From: a virus
Length of the DNA stretch: 37,785 nucleotides
Virus record (IMG/VR): IMGVR_UViG_3300025889_000350
Coordinates: 1 to 37,785 of that record
Strand: one strand, 5' to 3'
The notes below the pieces were generated by a model. The model ran no database searches, was not told the origin of the DNA, and saw only the letters and a list, made by a program, of their open reading frames with translations. Positions 29,905 through 37,785 of the stretch are shown in pieces. A program made the position numbers and the translations under genes. Every line of letters begins with the position of its first letter. Within the stretch, counting starts at the first letter, position 1.

Positions 29905-31973
29905 TATTGCGCCCCCGGCGTCTGTCTGATCGTGCCTTTTTTATCGCGGAAAAGCGTACCGGCCGGATTATCCTGGTTAAAGGCTTCATAGTCTTGCGGT
30001 GACACCAGCGGCGGCACGCCAAATTGATCGCGGAAACTTTGAAGCTCGTTAATGTCATCAAGAGCCTGCTTACGCGCTTTCGCCGTACCGGACGTTAAAT
30101 TTTTCGCGGCTTCATCCATCAAACGCTGCAAGCCGTCATCTACTGCGTACAGTTTCAGAGCGAACCGTTCAGGGTTGCTGAATATCTCAGGGAGCATTTG
30201 AACATCGCCAGCAATAGCATTCCGCTCACCTTCACTAAAGCGCGGATTATTTTGCAGCACACGTACCAGCGTTCGAGCCGTAAACCCAAGTCTATCGCGG
30301 GCCTGCACAATTTCAGGGTTTTCAGGGTCCATACTAAGTACAGCTTCACCAAGCCCAAACGGCAAACCAGCACCGGCAGCCGTCAAAGCCGCGCCAGGGC
30401 CGGTAAGATAGCCACGTCGCGCGTCGTTGAACACCGTATCAGAGCTGCTATTCGCCAGCCCCCCACCTTGCGTACCTGCGTAAGCGGCAGCCTGACCGCC
30501 TTCATCTTCCATTTTGATCGGAATTTGCCGCCCGCTGACTTCGTACGCTCTTTTAATAAACTCTGGCACAACAGGCTCGACGCGCTGCATAAGCCCGGTC
30601 GTCGGGTCAATCTTAGACGTCGATTTGTATATGTCGGACACGATAAGATCGAGTGTAGCGTAATCGTTTTCCGTCGCCATTCCGCTCGAAATGCGGGCCG
30701 AGACGTCCATCGCTTTACTGAACATCGTCCCTTTAAGCGTATCGCCGAAACCTTGATCCGCTTGCTCTAGGTGTGGCATGGCGCTGCTCAGTTGCGCATC
30801 TGTAGCTTCAGGAAATAGCGCCCGAAGGCGGCCGACACGCTCGCCCATCTGTTTTTGCGTACCGGATACGACGTCACCGACAGAAATACGAAGCTCAGGC
30901 GTAACCATTTGAGGGTCTACACCCATAGCGTTAAGAATGTTCGTCACTGCAATCTCGCGTTCGTTTCCGACCGCCTCTGACGCTATGTACGTACCTTGTA
31001 TCTTACGAATTTCATCTGGCGTCGCTTTATATGGGCTGCCGTTAGCTTTAGACATCGCCGCCTCGTAGGCGGATATGGTCTGCGCAAGCGTCTGCTTACC
31101 GCCCGATACAGCTTTCTGCGCAAGGATAGGGCCGAATTTTTCTCGCGCAGCTTCAGTAGACATGCCTGACCAGTAAGCGTATTTCGCAATTTCTTGCTCG
31201 CCTTCACGGCGGCCTTTACCCTCGGCAAAACGCTCGACAAGCAAATCTTCGCGCATTTTGCGGTAGCCTTTAAGGTTATCCGCAAAAATTTCTGTCATGC
31301 GCTCATCGTTAAGTAGTGCTTCAGCCTCTTCAAAATTACGCTCAGCCATCAGCCGACCAAAAACAAGCGACGTCACCGACTGTTTTCCGGTGTTTTTGAA
31401 CCGTTTTTCTTCGACGGCATTGAGAATATCCGCTTTTTCCATCACGGCGTCGTCGACATCCTCAAAAGCGTCGTCAACATTGCCGACAACGGATGCACGA
31501 TCGGCAATGTCAGTGAGAGACGCCGTAAGGTCGTCCTTCATAAGCGTGCGGCCGGCAGCGATGACATCGCGGCTGTACTGACGCGTATAGCCGGCGCTTA
31601 GGTCGTCAAAAACGATGCTTAATTTCCCGACGCTTTCCTGAGAGCCGTCATGGCGGCCGAGCAGCTCCATAGCCTTTTCGCTGGCGAACGACTGAAACTG
31701 CGTGACTTGATCGGGGTCTGTCGGATCACCTTCAACCTGCAAACGCTGATATTCATCTTCAAGTGTCTGCTGGTATTGATTTTTAAGGCGCGTGCGATTG
31801 ATAAGGTCACGGCGATTATCGACACGGATACGCGCTTCCGCAATCTGCGTCAATCCTTGCTGAACCGCTTTTCCAGCTGCCTCTAACTGCCCCGCCCCGA
31901 AATCTTCAGGACGCATATCAGCCTCAAGAGGCTGTGCGTTGACCATACCCGCGTTAATATCTATTGTAGCCAT
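29904..31973 (-). CDS. Internal virion protein (gp15-like by position)
   Basis: The protein has 689 residues and is mostly alpha-helical and charged (EARIRVDNRRDLINRTRLKNQ near 47-67; ERFAEGKGRREGEQEIAKYAYW near 240). A more ordered C-terminal part follows. There is no enzymatic motif or membrane span. It lies between the small gp14-like protein and the 942-residue protein, as T7 gp15 does. Start and stop overlap neighbours by one base on each side (TGATG, TAATG), indicating a tightly coupled operon. Confidence 0.68.
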   Translation of the reverse strand: MATIDINAGMVNAQPLEADMRPEDFGAGQLEAAGKAVQQGLTQIAEARIRVDNRRDLINRTRLKNQYQQTLEDEYQRLQVEGDPTDPDQVTQFQSFASEKAMELLGRHDGSQESVGKLSIVFDDLSAGYTRQYSRDVIAAGRTLMKDDLTASLTDIADRASVVGNVDDAFEDVDDAVMEKADILNAVEEKRFKNTGKQSVTSLVFGRLMAERNFEEAEALLNDERMTEIFADNLKGYRKMREDLLVERFAEGKGRREGEQEIAKYAYWSGMSTEAAREKFGPILAQKAVSGGKQTLAQTISAYEAAMSKANGSPYKATPDEIRKIQGTYIASEAVGNEREIAVTNILNAMGVDPQMVTPELRISVGDVVSGTQKQMGERVGRLRALFPEATDAQLSSAMPHLEQADQGFGDTLKGTMFSKAMDVSARISSGMATENDYATLDLIVSDIYKSTSKIDPTTGLMQRVEPVVPEFIKRAYEVSGRQIPIKMEDEGGQAAAYAGTQGGGLANSSSDTVFNDARRGYLTGPGAALTAAGAGLPFGLGEAVLSMDPENPEIVQARDRLGFTARTLVRVLQNNPRFSEGERNAIAGDVQMLPEIFSNPERFALKLYAVDDGLQRLMDEAAKNLTSGTAKARKQALDDINELQSFRDQFGVPPLVSPQDYEAFNQDNPAGTLFRDKKGTIRQTPGAQ

Positions 31974-32533
31974 CAGTACACAAATCCCGGCATTGCCTGT
32001 CCAGTAGTCATCATAGTAGCGTTAGTGGTGCTGCCATAAGTCTTAGCCGCTAGGAAAGGATCGGCTCGGCTAGACATAGACCCTACCGTGCTACCGCCTA
32101 AATTACCCGCCATACCGTAAGCTGCCGCCCCCGACATAAGCAGCGTTGACGCTGCCGCGAGACGCGAGGCTTTCTTAGCCTGGCGCCCTCTAAACCGGGC
32201 CATTTCAGCCTGATTTTGAAAGTTTATCGCTCGCGTTTCACCCATAAATTCAATACTCTGCGCCTCAAGCTCTGCTTCCATGAGGTTATCTTCTAACACA
32301 TCCATAGACACAAAAGTATTATTTCGGATCGTACCGCCAGCTTTTCGCCCCGCACGGCGCTGCCGGCGCGCGTTTTCGGCTGCTAGTGAACGCTCAGTTT
32401 TTGCGTTCATATCTAAAATGGCGCCGTTCGTATCGCCAGCCGTCTTAGCGGCGTTACCGGACTGAAGTTGCCCGAGCGCCTGCATCGTCCCGCCGGCGAT
32501 CATGGCGCCGATCGCTATTTCTGCTCCGGTCAT
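31973..32533 (-). CDS. Internal virion protein B-like (gp14-like)
   Basis: This 186-residue protein has a hydrophobic Gly/Ala N-terminus (TGAEIAIGAMIAGGTMQALGQ), a basic helical centre (ENARRQRRAGRKAGGTIRNN) and a second hydrophobic segment (about 123-145, ASRLAAASTLLMSGAAAYGMAG). This layout is typical of T7 gp14-type internal virion proteins, which form an outer-membrane pore during DNA entry. Its position before the gp15-like and gp16-like genes supports the call. Confidence 0.75.
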   Translation of the reverse strand: MTGAEIAIGAMIAGGTMQALGQLQSGNAAKTAGDTNGAILDMNAKTERSLAAENARRQRRAGRKAGGTIRNNTFVSMDVLEDNLMEAELEAQSIEFMGETRAINFQNQAEMARFRGRQAKKASRLAAASTLLMSGAAAYGMAGNLGGSTVGSMSSRADPFLAAKTYGSTTNATMMTTGQAMPGFVY

Positions 32534-32961
32534 GCGCGTACCCTCGCATACAGCGAGCAGTCACCGCCATCAGGGCGGTATGCGACCATACGCTCAGCTT
32601 CCATGTTAAACCCTAACATACGCGCCCACCGATGCCCTTCTTCAAACTCACAATCGACTGTCATCTCAATACGCTGAAGATAGCACATATCAAGAAATCT
32701 TGATACGGCACGATGCACGCTTAAAAATCGTTCTTTCGCGGCCGCATTTGAAATGTAAGCCCACGCCATGCCACGTCCTTGCCACATAGGTAAAACCCCG
32801 GCACTGGCGATTGGAATACCGTTTACGACGCCGGTATAGCCCCACCCATCTCGCTCTAGTAGGTGCGCCTGAGCTGGCGTTAGCCAATCGGACAAATATG
32901 CCTGCCCGTTCTGCAAGTCCATATTAAGGATATGATCGCCCTTAAACTCTACGACGTCCAT
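32530..32961 (-). CDS. gp13-like internal virion protein A / GNAT-like protein
   Basis: This 143-residue protein has an acetyltransferase-like (GNAT) fold pattern: YTGVVNGIPIASAGVLPMW, GRGMAWAYIS, a helix VHRAVSRFLD, then RIEMTVDCEFEEGHRWARMLGF and EAERMVAYRPDG. This is the DUF2833/T7 gp13 type found in podoviruses ahead of the gp14-like gene. In T7 the protein helps assemble the internal core. Whether it binds acetyl-CoA is unknown. Confidence 0.78.
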   Translation of the reverse strand: MDVVEFKGDHILNMDLQNGQAYLSDWLTPAQAHLLERDGWGYTGVVNGIPIASAGVLPMWQGRGMAWAYISNAAAKERFLSVHRAVSRFLDMCYLQRIEMTVDCEFEEGHRWARMLGFNMEAERMVAYRPDGGDCSLYARVRA

Positions 32962-32962
32962 A

Positions 32963-35257
32963 TTATCGGTCCTGAGTGTGCAGCTGAGGCATTAACGCCT
33001 CGACCGTCATAGGCAGCGGCTGGTCTTGTCGAATGTATATGTTTTCCTCTGTGCCGTACTCGCCATCCCATTCAACCTCAACGTCGCCATCAAATAGCGG
33101 AATTGCCGTATCCATATCATCACCGCCTTTGCGGAAAATTAACGGATTTAAGTTATTAGCGTCTATACCGACTTTTCCGCCGAGCGTCTGCCAAAAACGT
33201 ATTATGAGGCGGTGTATGCGCTGTATTTTCCCTTGCGCGGTGCCGTCAGCCGCACCGGCCTCAATCCTGAGCGTTTCCATATCTGAATTATACGTAAGAC
33301 CGACTTGTGCTTTACTCGTCTCCGGTGTCGTTATCGACCCAGATGACACGATGGCTGTACCAAGCGCCGCACCTTCGCCGAGAATTGTAACTGTTTCACC
33401 CTCAAGGTGGCCTAATCCTGTGATGCTGGTGACGCGCTCCCGAACTTCACCGCCCGTTTGATAAGCGGTAAAGCCAGACGTGTTAACATTTGCATCGCTA
33501 CGGGTGTTCAACTCAAATGTGTTAGTCGTACTGTTGGCGACCTTATACACCTTGCCATTAACCTCAGTCATTCCTGAGACCTTAGTGATGCGTACGATGT
33601 CGCCATCGTTAAAACCGTGAGATGCAGCAGTGACTACGCCAGGGTTATTCTGGGTGATACCTGTAATGGTGACAGGGCTGTCCAGCGTCAGTCCGCTGTC
33701 GACGTAAAACGCATCCTCTTGGTCATTAGCGTCATCCCAAAATGTTTTCATATACTCTATGTATCTTTTGGTCGCGCCGTTGATGTACCGATTGACGACC
33801 ATGTAAAGTTCGTCGGTCGCGCCGTCGGGCGCGGGGATAACCGCAACACTTTCAACTTTAGCGGCCGTCGTATTATATTGGTCACTGAAACCGCCTAAGA
33901 TATGCCTGTGAAAACCTAATATCTCCTGATCCCGATCGTATGTCATGCCGACAACACTTCCGTCTGCCATAGCTATCCACACGACGCTTTGCGGTTCAGC
34001 CTGATACGCCATCTGTACTACGCCTGCCTGAAGCAGATGCTCAGCGACTAGGCCCATGTCAGGCGCGCGAAAGCCATCGTCTTCAAAGACATAGGCCAAC
34101 TCGCGCACTTTTCGTTTACTGCGCTGCGCAAATATAATTGCGCGCCCGACGCGAACAGGTTTTATGTTTTCAGCGCTTCCAAACGCTGAGGAGCGCGTGC
34201 CTTGAATGTTTGAAGGCGTCAAGAGGCCGCCGTTATCGTTAGGTCGAACAACCCATTCACCGCCGACTGTGCCGACGACCAGACCTTTTTCATCGTCGAC
34301 CATCCACTGAATAGAGTTTACGGTATCCGCAGAAAGCGTCGTCGTCGCGCCGCTATCGTCTAGTACCGTACCGTCCGTATCGGTAGGGGCAAAGTTCTCA
34401 AAATCTCCGGTGCGGCTAAGATCAATTCGTTGAGGCGTGTCAGTCGCACCCCCAAAACATAGCCTGTTCTGGTGAAAAGTCGATGTTGCCGGATAGCCTG
34501 TTGTCTCCGACCATACGCCAAGACGCCAAGTGGTTGTGGCGGTCGTTGCGGACGCGTCAGGGCCGTCTATGGTCGCTGTGACCGACGTCGTGCTGCCGAC
34601 AGCAGTAATTGTTAGATACGTCCAATTCCCGGCGGCGTCTTCCCACCGAATTAGTCTACCAACGTCAGTGCTTTGAAATCCGGTATCGTTGTTAATGCCC
34701 GTAACCGCCGACGCAGTAACCGTAACGGAGCCGGTAGTCGCAGACAAGCCGAGTGTCGTATCTGTTGCGTTGGTATTGAAATAAGGGCCGTCAATAAAAG
34801 TGATGTTGGTGATACTCCAAGAAGTATCAGACGCGCGCTCAATTTTACGCGAAGGATAGTCAGGATGCGTAACGTACAGCACATCAGCCGACTGCGAAAA
34901 CTGCAACTCGAACAAGTCGGCCTCAGCGTAAGTGGTTGTAAGCTCAACTGGCGATCCCCCGCTTTCAATTTGACCGCGATCTTTAATAAACCGCACGTAA
35001 AGATCGCCAAACTCTAAGATATACGCTTGCTCAGTGTTAAACTCAAAACGTACGACGCGGGTCGCTTTTGAGCTAGTTTTAACTTCGACAACATGCGCGG
35101 TCCCAGGGCGGCGCTGTGCCGGCCCTTGCAAAAGCGGAATAAAATTGAGGCAAGTTTTCAGTCCGGTCTGGTATTTCCCAAGATCAGGGCGCCCATAAAC
35201 AAGCGGCGACACTTCGCCGCCGTTAAAATTGCTCTGAATAGGGCTGACTTTTGCCAT
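32963..35257 (-). CDS. Tail tubular protein B (gp12-like nozzle protein)
   Basis: The protein has 764 residues, the usual length. The N-terminus (FNGGEVSPLVYGRPDLGKYQTGLKTC, about 9-34, then GPAQRRPGTAHV) is the hallmark of this family. The body is beta-rich, with WMVDDEKGLVVGTVGGEWVV near 315-335 and a late insertion with immunoglobulin-like strands (about 540-640). Six copies form the tail nozzle beneath the tail tubular A ring. The start codon follows the tail tubular A stop directly. Confidence 0.92.
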   Translation of the reverse strand: MAKVSPIQSNFNGGEVSPLVYGRPDLGKYQTGLKTCLNFIPLLQGPAQRRPGTAHVVEVKTSSKATRVVRFEFNTEQAYILEFGDLYVRFIKDRGQIESGGSPVELTTTYAEADLFELQFSQSADVLYVTHPDYPSRKIERASDTSWSITNITFIDGPYFNTNATDTTLGLSATTGSVTVTASAVTGINNDTGFQSTDVGRLIRWEDAAGNWTYLTITAVGSTTSVTATIDGPDASATTATTTWRLGVWSETTGYPATSTFHQNRLCFGGATDTPQRIDLSRTGDFENFAPTDTDGTVLDDSGATTTLSADTVNSIQWMVDDEKGLVVGTVGGEWVVRPNDNGGLLTPSNIQGTRSSAFGSAENIKPVRVGRAIIFAQRSKRKVRELAYVFEDDGFRAPDMGLVAEHLLQAGVVQMAYQAEPQSVVWIAMADGSVVGMTYDRDQEILGFHRHILGGFSDQYNTTAAKVESVAVIPAPDGATDELYMVVNRYINGATKRYIEYMKTFWDDANDQEDAFYVDSGLTLDSPVTITGITQNNPGVVTAASHGFNDGDIVRITKVSGMTEVNGKVYKVANSTTNTFELNTRSDANVNTSGFTAYQTGGEVRERVTSITGLGHLEGETVTILGEGAALGTAIVSSGSITTPETSKAQVGLTYNSDMETLRIEAGAADGTAQGKIQRIHRLIIRFWQTLGGKVGIDANNLNPLIFRKGGDDMDTAIPLFDGDVEVEWDGEYGTEENIYIRQDQPLPMTVEALMPQLHTQDR

Positions 35258-35815
35258 TTATAGCCGTGCCGTAATCCAAGGGTCTTCAACGCTTTCAACG
35301 GGTGGGCGCTCAAAAGCGTTAATTTTACGCGCCTCATTTTTCATGTCTTCATAGATTGTTTGAGCCGACTGAAGTTTCGTATTCGACTGCGTTATTTTTT
35401 CGCAGATATCCCTGGCGATACGCGCAACAAGAAGGTCAACAAAGAGCTGGTCAAAGTCATTAGGGTCTGTAACACGGCGTATGTAGACGATTTTCAGCGG
35501 GGCGCCATCATCTGTCAGGATATACCCGCTTTCGATTTGAAGGTCTTTCTGAGCAGCTGTAGGAAGTAGCCTAAGAAAGTCGGCCGGCAGCTTATAGCGT
35601 TTTGCGTACCCGAAAGCAGGGTCAGTGCTGTCAGCCGCTAGTGAAGCGCGCTTACGCGCAAAACTCCATTGGTGCGCGCGTAATTCACTGTCTCTGGCGT
35701 GTTCGTAGACACGGTTGCACTCTCGCGCAGCTGTGCTGTCATCCGTTAAGGCTGTTATTGTTTTAGCGCCGAGACGCTGAAGAGCCAGATTACATATATC
35801 GACAGCGCTTGCCAT
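35258..35815 (-). CDS. Tail tubular protein A (gp11-like adaptor)
   Basis: The protein has 185 residues. Family signs are AVDICNLALQRLGAKTITAL (3-22), YEHARDSELRAHQWSFARKRASL (37-59) and YKLPADFLRLLP (73-84). Twelve copies form the adaptor ring between portal and nozzle. It is encoded directly before tail tubular B, as in other podoviruses. Confidence 0.92.
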   Translation of the reverse strand: MASAVDICNLALQRLGAKTITALTDDSTAARECNRVYEHARDSELRAHQWSFARKRASLAADSTDPAFGYAKRYKLPADFLRLLPTAAQKDLQIESGYILTDDGAPLKIVYIRRVTDPNDFDQLFVDLLVARIARDICEKITQSNTKLQSAQTIYEDMKNEARKINAFERPPVESVEDPWITARL

Positions 35816-35826
35816 GAGGCAGCGCC

Positions 35827-36027
35827 TTAGTTGATAACGACTTGATTAGCTGCAATCAGATCAGCGAGGTCTTTCAAGCACTGAACGACTTGCTGACGGT
35901 CTGCGCTTTCCGCGATATCGACCGAGACCGTACCCGCCGAAGCTGAACCAGCGTCGGACCCCGCAACGGACGTAGACGAGTTCAGGTCGAAATCCGCAAG
36001 GGTCAAAACGTATGTCCGGTTTGCCAT
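35827..36027 (-). CDS. Small virion-associated protein, unknown function (66 aa)
   Basis: An AGGAGA ribosome site lies before the ATG. The product starts MANRTYVLTLADFDLNSST, has a Ser/Ala/Gly-rich middle and ends with a helix (DRQQVVQCLKDLADLIAANQ). It lies between the capsid-decoration block and tail genes and just after an attenuator-like hairpin. A minor head or head-tail joining role is inferred. Confidence 0.7.
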   Translation of the reverse strand: MANRTYVLTLADFDLNSSTSVAGSDAGSASAGTVSVDIAESADRQQVVQCLKDLADLIAANQVVIN

Positions 36028-36052
36028 TTAATTCTCTCCTAAAAGGAAGGAT

Positions 36053-36070
36053 GGGGGGCAGAAGCCCCCC
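36053..36070 (-). terminator. Attenuator-like hairpin after capsid and decoration genes
   Basis: On the minus strand GGGGGGC and GCCCCCC pair perfectly around TTCT, followed by the T-rich ATCCTTCCTTTT. It begins six bases after the stop of the 169-residue gene and precedes the ribosome site of the next. Partial termination here would keep capsid mRNA above tail mRNA. Confidence 0.75.
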
Positions 36071-36076
36071 AACCCA

Positions 36077-36586
36077 TTAGTCCACCACGTATTCGATTTT
36101 GAACGCGATGTCGCCGGCGGCCGCCGTAGCAGCAGCAGCAGAGGCAGTCAGGGCGATGTAGTAGTGGTCGCCGCCCGGATCGGACGAGACACCAGCATCT
36201 TCCCAAACTTTCTGGCCGGTGGTGGTGATGTTGGCCGCTTCGAAACGGTACTCGGTGAAGGCCGTAGCGGCCTGACCGAGCGTAATTGCCGTTGCGTAGC
36301 AGTCCTCATCAACAACCGTACCATCCGTTTCATAGACGCCGACATTCCAAGCCAGCGTCGGCGTACCGTTGCTGTCAAGGTCGTCAGAGGCAAGCTGGAT
36401 CGAAGTGATGGAGCATCCCTTCGGAACCGGAGCCAGCATAACGATGTCGTTGTTGTCAAGGTCGCCAGTTGCGAGAGCAATGGTGCCTTGGGCGATGCGA
36501 ACGCGGCCATGAAGCTCCTGCGTCGGGTTCATTACCGTCGGCGAGGCTTCATAGTTGGTTACGAGCGAGCTATCTTTGGTGGTCAT
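36077..36586 (-). CDS. Putative capsid decoration protein
   Basis: The protein has 169 residues and is beta-rich and acidic (LHGRVRIAQGTIALATGDLD; PVPKGCSITSIQLASDDLD; WNVGVYETDG; HYYIALTASAAAAT). It follows the capsid gene directly with a good ribosome site (GGAGG). An all-beta protein encoded right after the major capsid is usually a decoration or stabilising protein. I recognise this pattern in phages with this capsid type but cannot name the family. Confidence 0.65.
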   Translation of the reverse strand: MTTKDSSLVTNYEASPTVMNPTQELHGRVRIAQGTIALATGDLDNNDIVMLAPVPKGCSITSIQLASDDLDSNGTPTLAWNVGVYETDGTVVDEDCYATAITLGQAATAFTEYRFEAANITTTGQKVWEDAGVSSDPGGDHYYIALTASAAAATAAAGDIAFKIEYVVD

Positions 36587-36589
36587 TTA

Positions 36590-37456
36590 TCAAGCCTCCG
36601 AGCAGGTGATAGCCACGACTTTTTCCTCTTGCAAGCGCGTCGCGCCGAACGTGGCTTTGACGTACACTTGGTTCGAGTAAGATTTGTCGGGGCGTTCCGA
36701 AATCTTGACTTCAATATCGTTCCACAGACCCAGGCACATACCGGACTTCGCGTAGCAGACCACGGTGCGGTCAGTACCCGAAAGCGCGAGGCGCTGACTG
36801 TCGATGAAGTTGAAGCCCATGAACGATTTGATGCGACCGTCAACAAGAACAGGCTTGTTGGTGTAGTCGAGGCTGATAGCCTGAGTTTCACCAAGCAAGT
36901 CGTCGTGCTGCTGCGCGCCGATCAAGCAGTACAGCTCTTCATTATCGACGTCGACTTCTGCTGCGATAAGAAGCTGCATGGCTTCACGCAGTTTGGCAAT
37001 AGTGAGGCCGCCAGCGGTCGTCGCCGCCGTTTGCCCCGCCGGGAAAGTCGTTGAAGTGTCGCCATCTTCGCCGGTTTTTGCGGTGCCGGTAGCAGCGGAG
37101 ATGATTGCATCATCCATAGCGCGGCCAATCGCGTATGCGCCATTGATGGCATACGGGCTGGTCGGGTCGGCGATAATACGCAGCTTATCCTGGTCGTCGA
37201 TCAGATCGGCCCACTCCCAATCTGTCGGGTAAACCCAACGGCGATCTTGAGGGGTCTCAATGAGCGGCGTGTCGGAGTGCCGTGACGTGCGCTGTTGCGC
37301 AGTAACCGCACCGACTTGGTTAACAGGAACACCGGACTTACCGGAGAAGTTTTCGACCATAACGCTACCGCGCAGTTTCGAGCCTTTCTGCTGAAGCAGA
37401 TGCTCGACGGTCGATTTATAGTCAATTACTGACCAATCGAGAATTTCATTGGACAT
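36590..37456 (-). CDS. Major capsid protein (HK97-fold, Phage_capsid_2 type)
   Basis: The protein has 288 residues. Features of this capsid group are an N-terminal arm (SVIDYKSTVEHLLQQKGSKL), RWVYPTDWEWADLIDDQDKL at about 73-92, YAINGAYAIGRAMDDAIISA near 102-121, NEELYCLIGAQQHDDLL near 171-187 and GFNFIDSQRL near 214-223. It forms the shell with the scaffold. There is no protease domain or long delta region. The AGGAGG ribosome site and the putative late promoter upstream fit high expression. Confidence 0.88.
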   Translation of the reverse strand: MSNEILDWSVIDYKSTVEHLLQQKGSKLRGSVMVENFSGKSGVPVNQVGAVTAQQRTSRHSDTPLIETPQDRRWVYPTDWEWADLIDDQDKLRIIADPTSPYAINGAYAIGRAMDDAIISAATGTAKTGEDGDTSTTFPAGQTAATTAGGLTIAKLREAMQLLIAAEVDVDNEELYCLIGAQQHDDLLGETQAISLDYTNKPVLVDGRIKSFMGFNFIDSQRLALSGTDRTVVCYAKSGMCLGLWNDIEVKISERPDKSYSNQVYVKATFGATRLQEEKVVAITCSEA

Positions 37457-37598
37457 TGGGCCAAGCCTCCTAAGTTGTCCTTAAAACTGAACAGCTTACG
37501 GCTTGTCCGAAAATCGGGGCCACCTACTCGCCTAAGTGCGGGGCAGAAGCTTGTCCGCGAAAGGCTTTCAGACCCTCACCATGAGGGCGCTTATCGAC

Positions 37599-37625
37599 AT
37601 ATTAGCAACACTGTTGCAAGTATGC
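37599..37625 (-). promoter_or_regulatory. Putative late promoter for the capsid-tail-lysis operon
   Basis: On the minus strand TTGCAT (37627-37622) and TAATAT (37604-37599) lie 17 bases apart, a good sigma70-like promoter. The element shares 19 of 27 positions with the one before the portal operon (4754-4728). The region 37457-37598 holds no gene; it would be a leader of about 135 bases and contains a CCCTCA/TGAGGG hairpin (37574-37588 region). Confidence 0.65.
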
Positions 37626-37627
37626 AA

Positions 37628-37785
37628 CTACCATTCTTCCTGGACACGAAAGTTTGCTGTCACTGTCCCGGTCCCGCTTAACGTGCGAGCGCACAGCGTC
37701 ACAGGCTGCTGTTGTGGCAGGTCGATATCAAGCGCTGCTACGGCAAGAGTGTTACTCTCGTTCTTTTTCCCCGCCTCAAATACCT
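37628..37785 (-). CDS. C-terminal fragment of a minus-strand gene cut by right window edge
   Basis: An open frame enters from the right edge and ends in TAG at 37630-37628 after 51 codons. It is strand-rich (NTLAVAALDIDLPQQQPVTL; TVTANFRVQEEW), like the end of a virion beta-sandwich protein. It could be the end of the gene open at position 1, or a separate small gene before capsid. With the two window ends joined directly it is not in frame with the left-edge gene. Confidence 0.65.
   Translation of the reverse strand, partial: VFEAGKKNESNTLAVAALDIDLPQQQPVTLCARTLSGTGTVTANFRVQEEW

Noticed and set aside
37475-37681. Plus-strand 68-codon frame near the right end
   Set aside because: It is antisense to the capsid leader, the late promoter and the right-edge gene fragment, with no ribosome site or recognisable product.
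1-37785. Integrase, attachment sites, tRNA genes and CRISPR arrays
   Set aside because: Looked for on both strands. No integrase motifs, no tRNA-like cloverleaf with a TTCGAAT-type loop and no regularly spaced repeats were seen, so lysogeny is not supported despite the HTH regulator.

Overview
The window is almost a complete genome of a short-tailed, tailed dsDNA phage (podovirus-like). The virion genes are of T7/BPP-1 type: a head-tail-connector portal, a Bbp19-like protein, a scaffold, an HK97-fold capsid, tail tubular proteins A and B, internal virion proteins and a gp17-like fibre base. The replication genes are of a different kind: an AEP primase/SF3 helicase, a VRR-NUC nuclease, an SNF2-type helicase, a Cas4/RecB-like nuclease and a family A DNA polymerase. 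I see no RNA polymerase, integrase or tRNA gene. The 3-TM holin, M15 endolysin and a possible small lipoprotein suggest a Gram-negative host. An alphaproteobacterium or other proteobacterium is plausible but not proven.

Layout. (1) 1-6921, minus strand: terminase small and large subunits, two small paralogous Gly/Pro-rich proteins, portal, two small proteins, scaffold, a coiled-coil protein, and a virion protein cut by the left edge. (2) 7053-9249, plus strand: an early-type operon of nine small genes, including a short beta-clamp-like protein, most with the same leader (TGAAAGG...). It ends in a strong terminator. (3) 9285-9860: a gene-free stretch with long inverted repeats, tandem repeats, an AT-rich island and iterons, which is the best replication-origin candidate. 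(4) 9861-12098, minus strand: primase-helicase. (5) 12136-12254: a divergent control region. (6) 12255-19682, plus strand: small HTH regulator, replication and recombination genes, polymerase, a dATP/dGTP pyrophosphohydrolase-like protein and small accessory genes. (7) 19728-37456, minus strand, read from the right: capsid, decoration-like protein, tail tubes, internal virion proteins, fibres and the lysis cassette. The right edge holds the last 51 codons of another minus-strand gene.

Regulation. The 15-base pattern TTGACNNNTGTCAAT occurs exactly four times in the places I could find by eye: the terS/early-operon divergent gap, inside terS, across the terL start codon, and just upstream of the HTH regulator. 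These form a coherent candidate regulon. Two late operons (small proteins-portal-scaffold, and capsid-tail) start from promoters that share 19 of 27 positions with identical 17-base -35/-10 spacing. Hairpins after the capsid/decoration genes and before the polymerase gene look like attenuators that set expression ratios.

Ends. The left-edge gene is open and the right-edge gene is a C-terminal fragment. Gene order (portal, scaffold, ..., capsid) runs across the two ends, so the genome is probably circular or circularly permuted, with the ends adjacent or nearly so.
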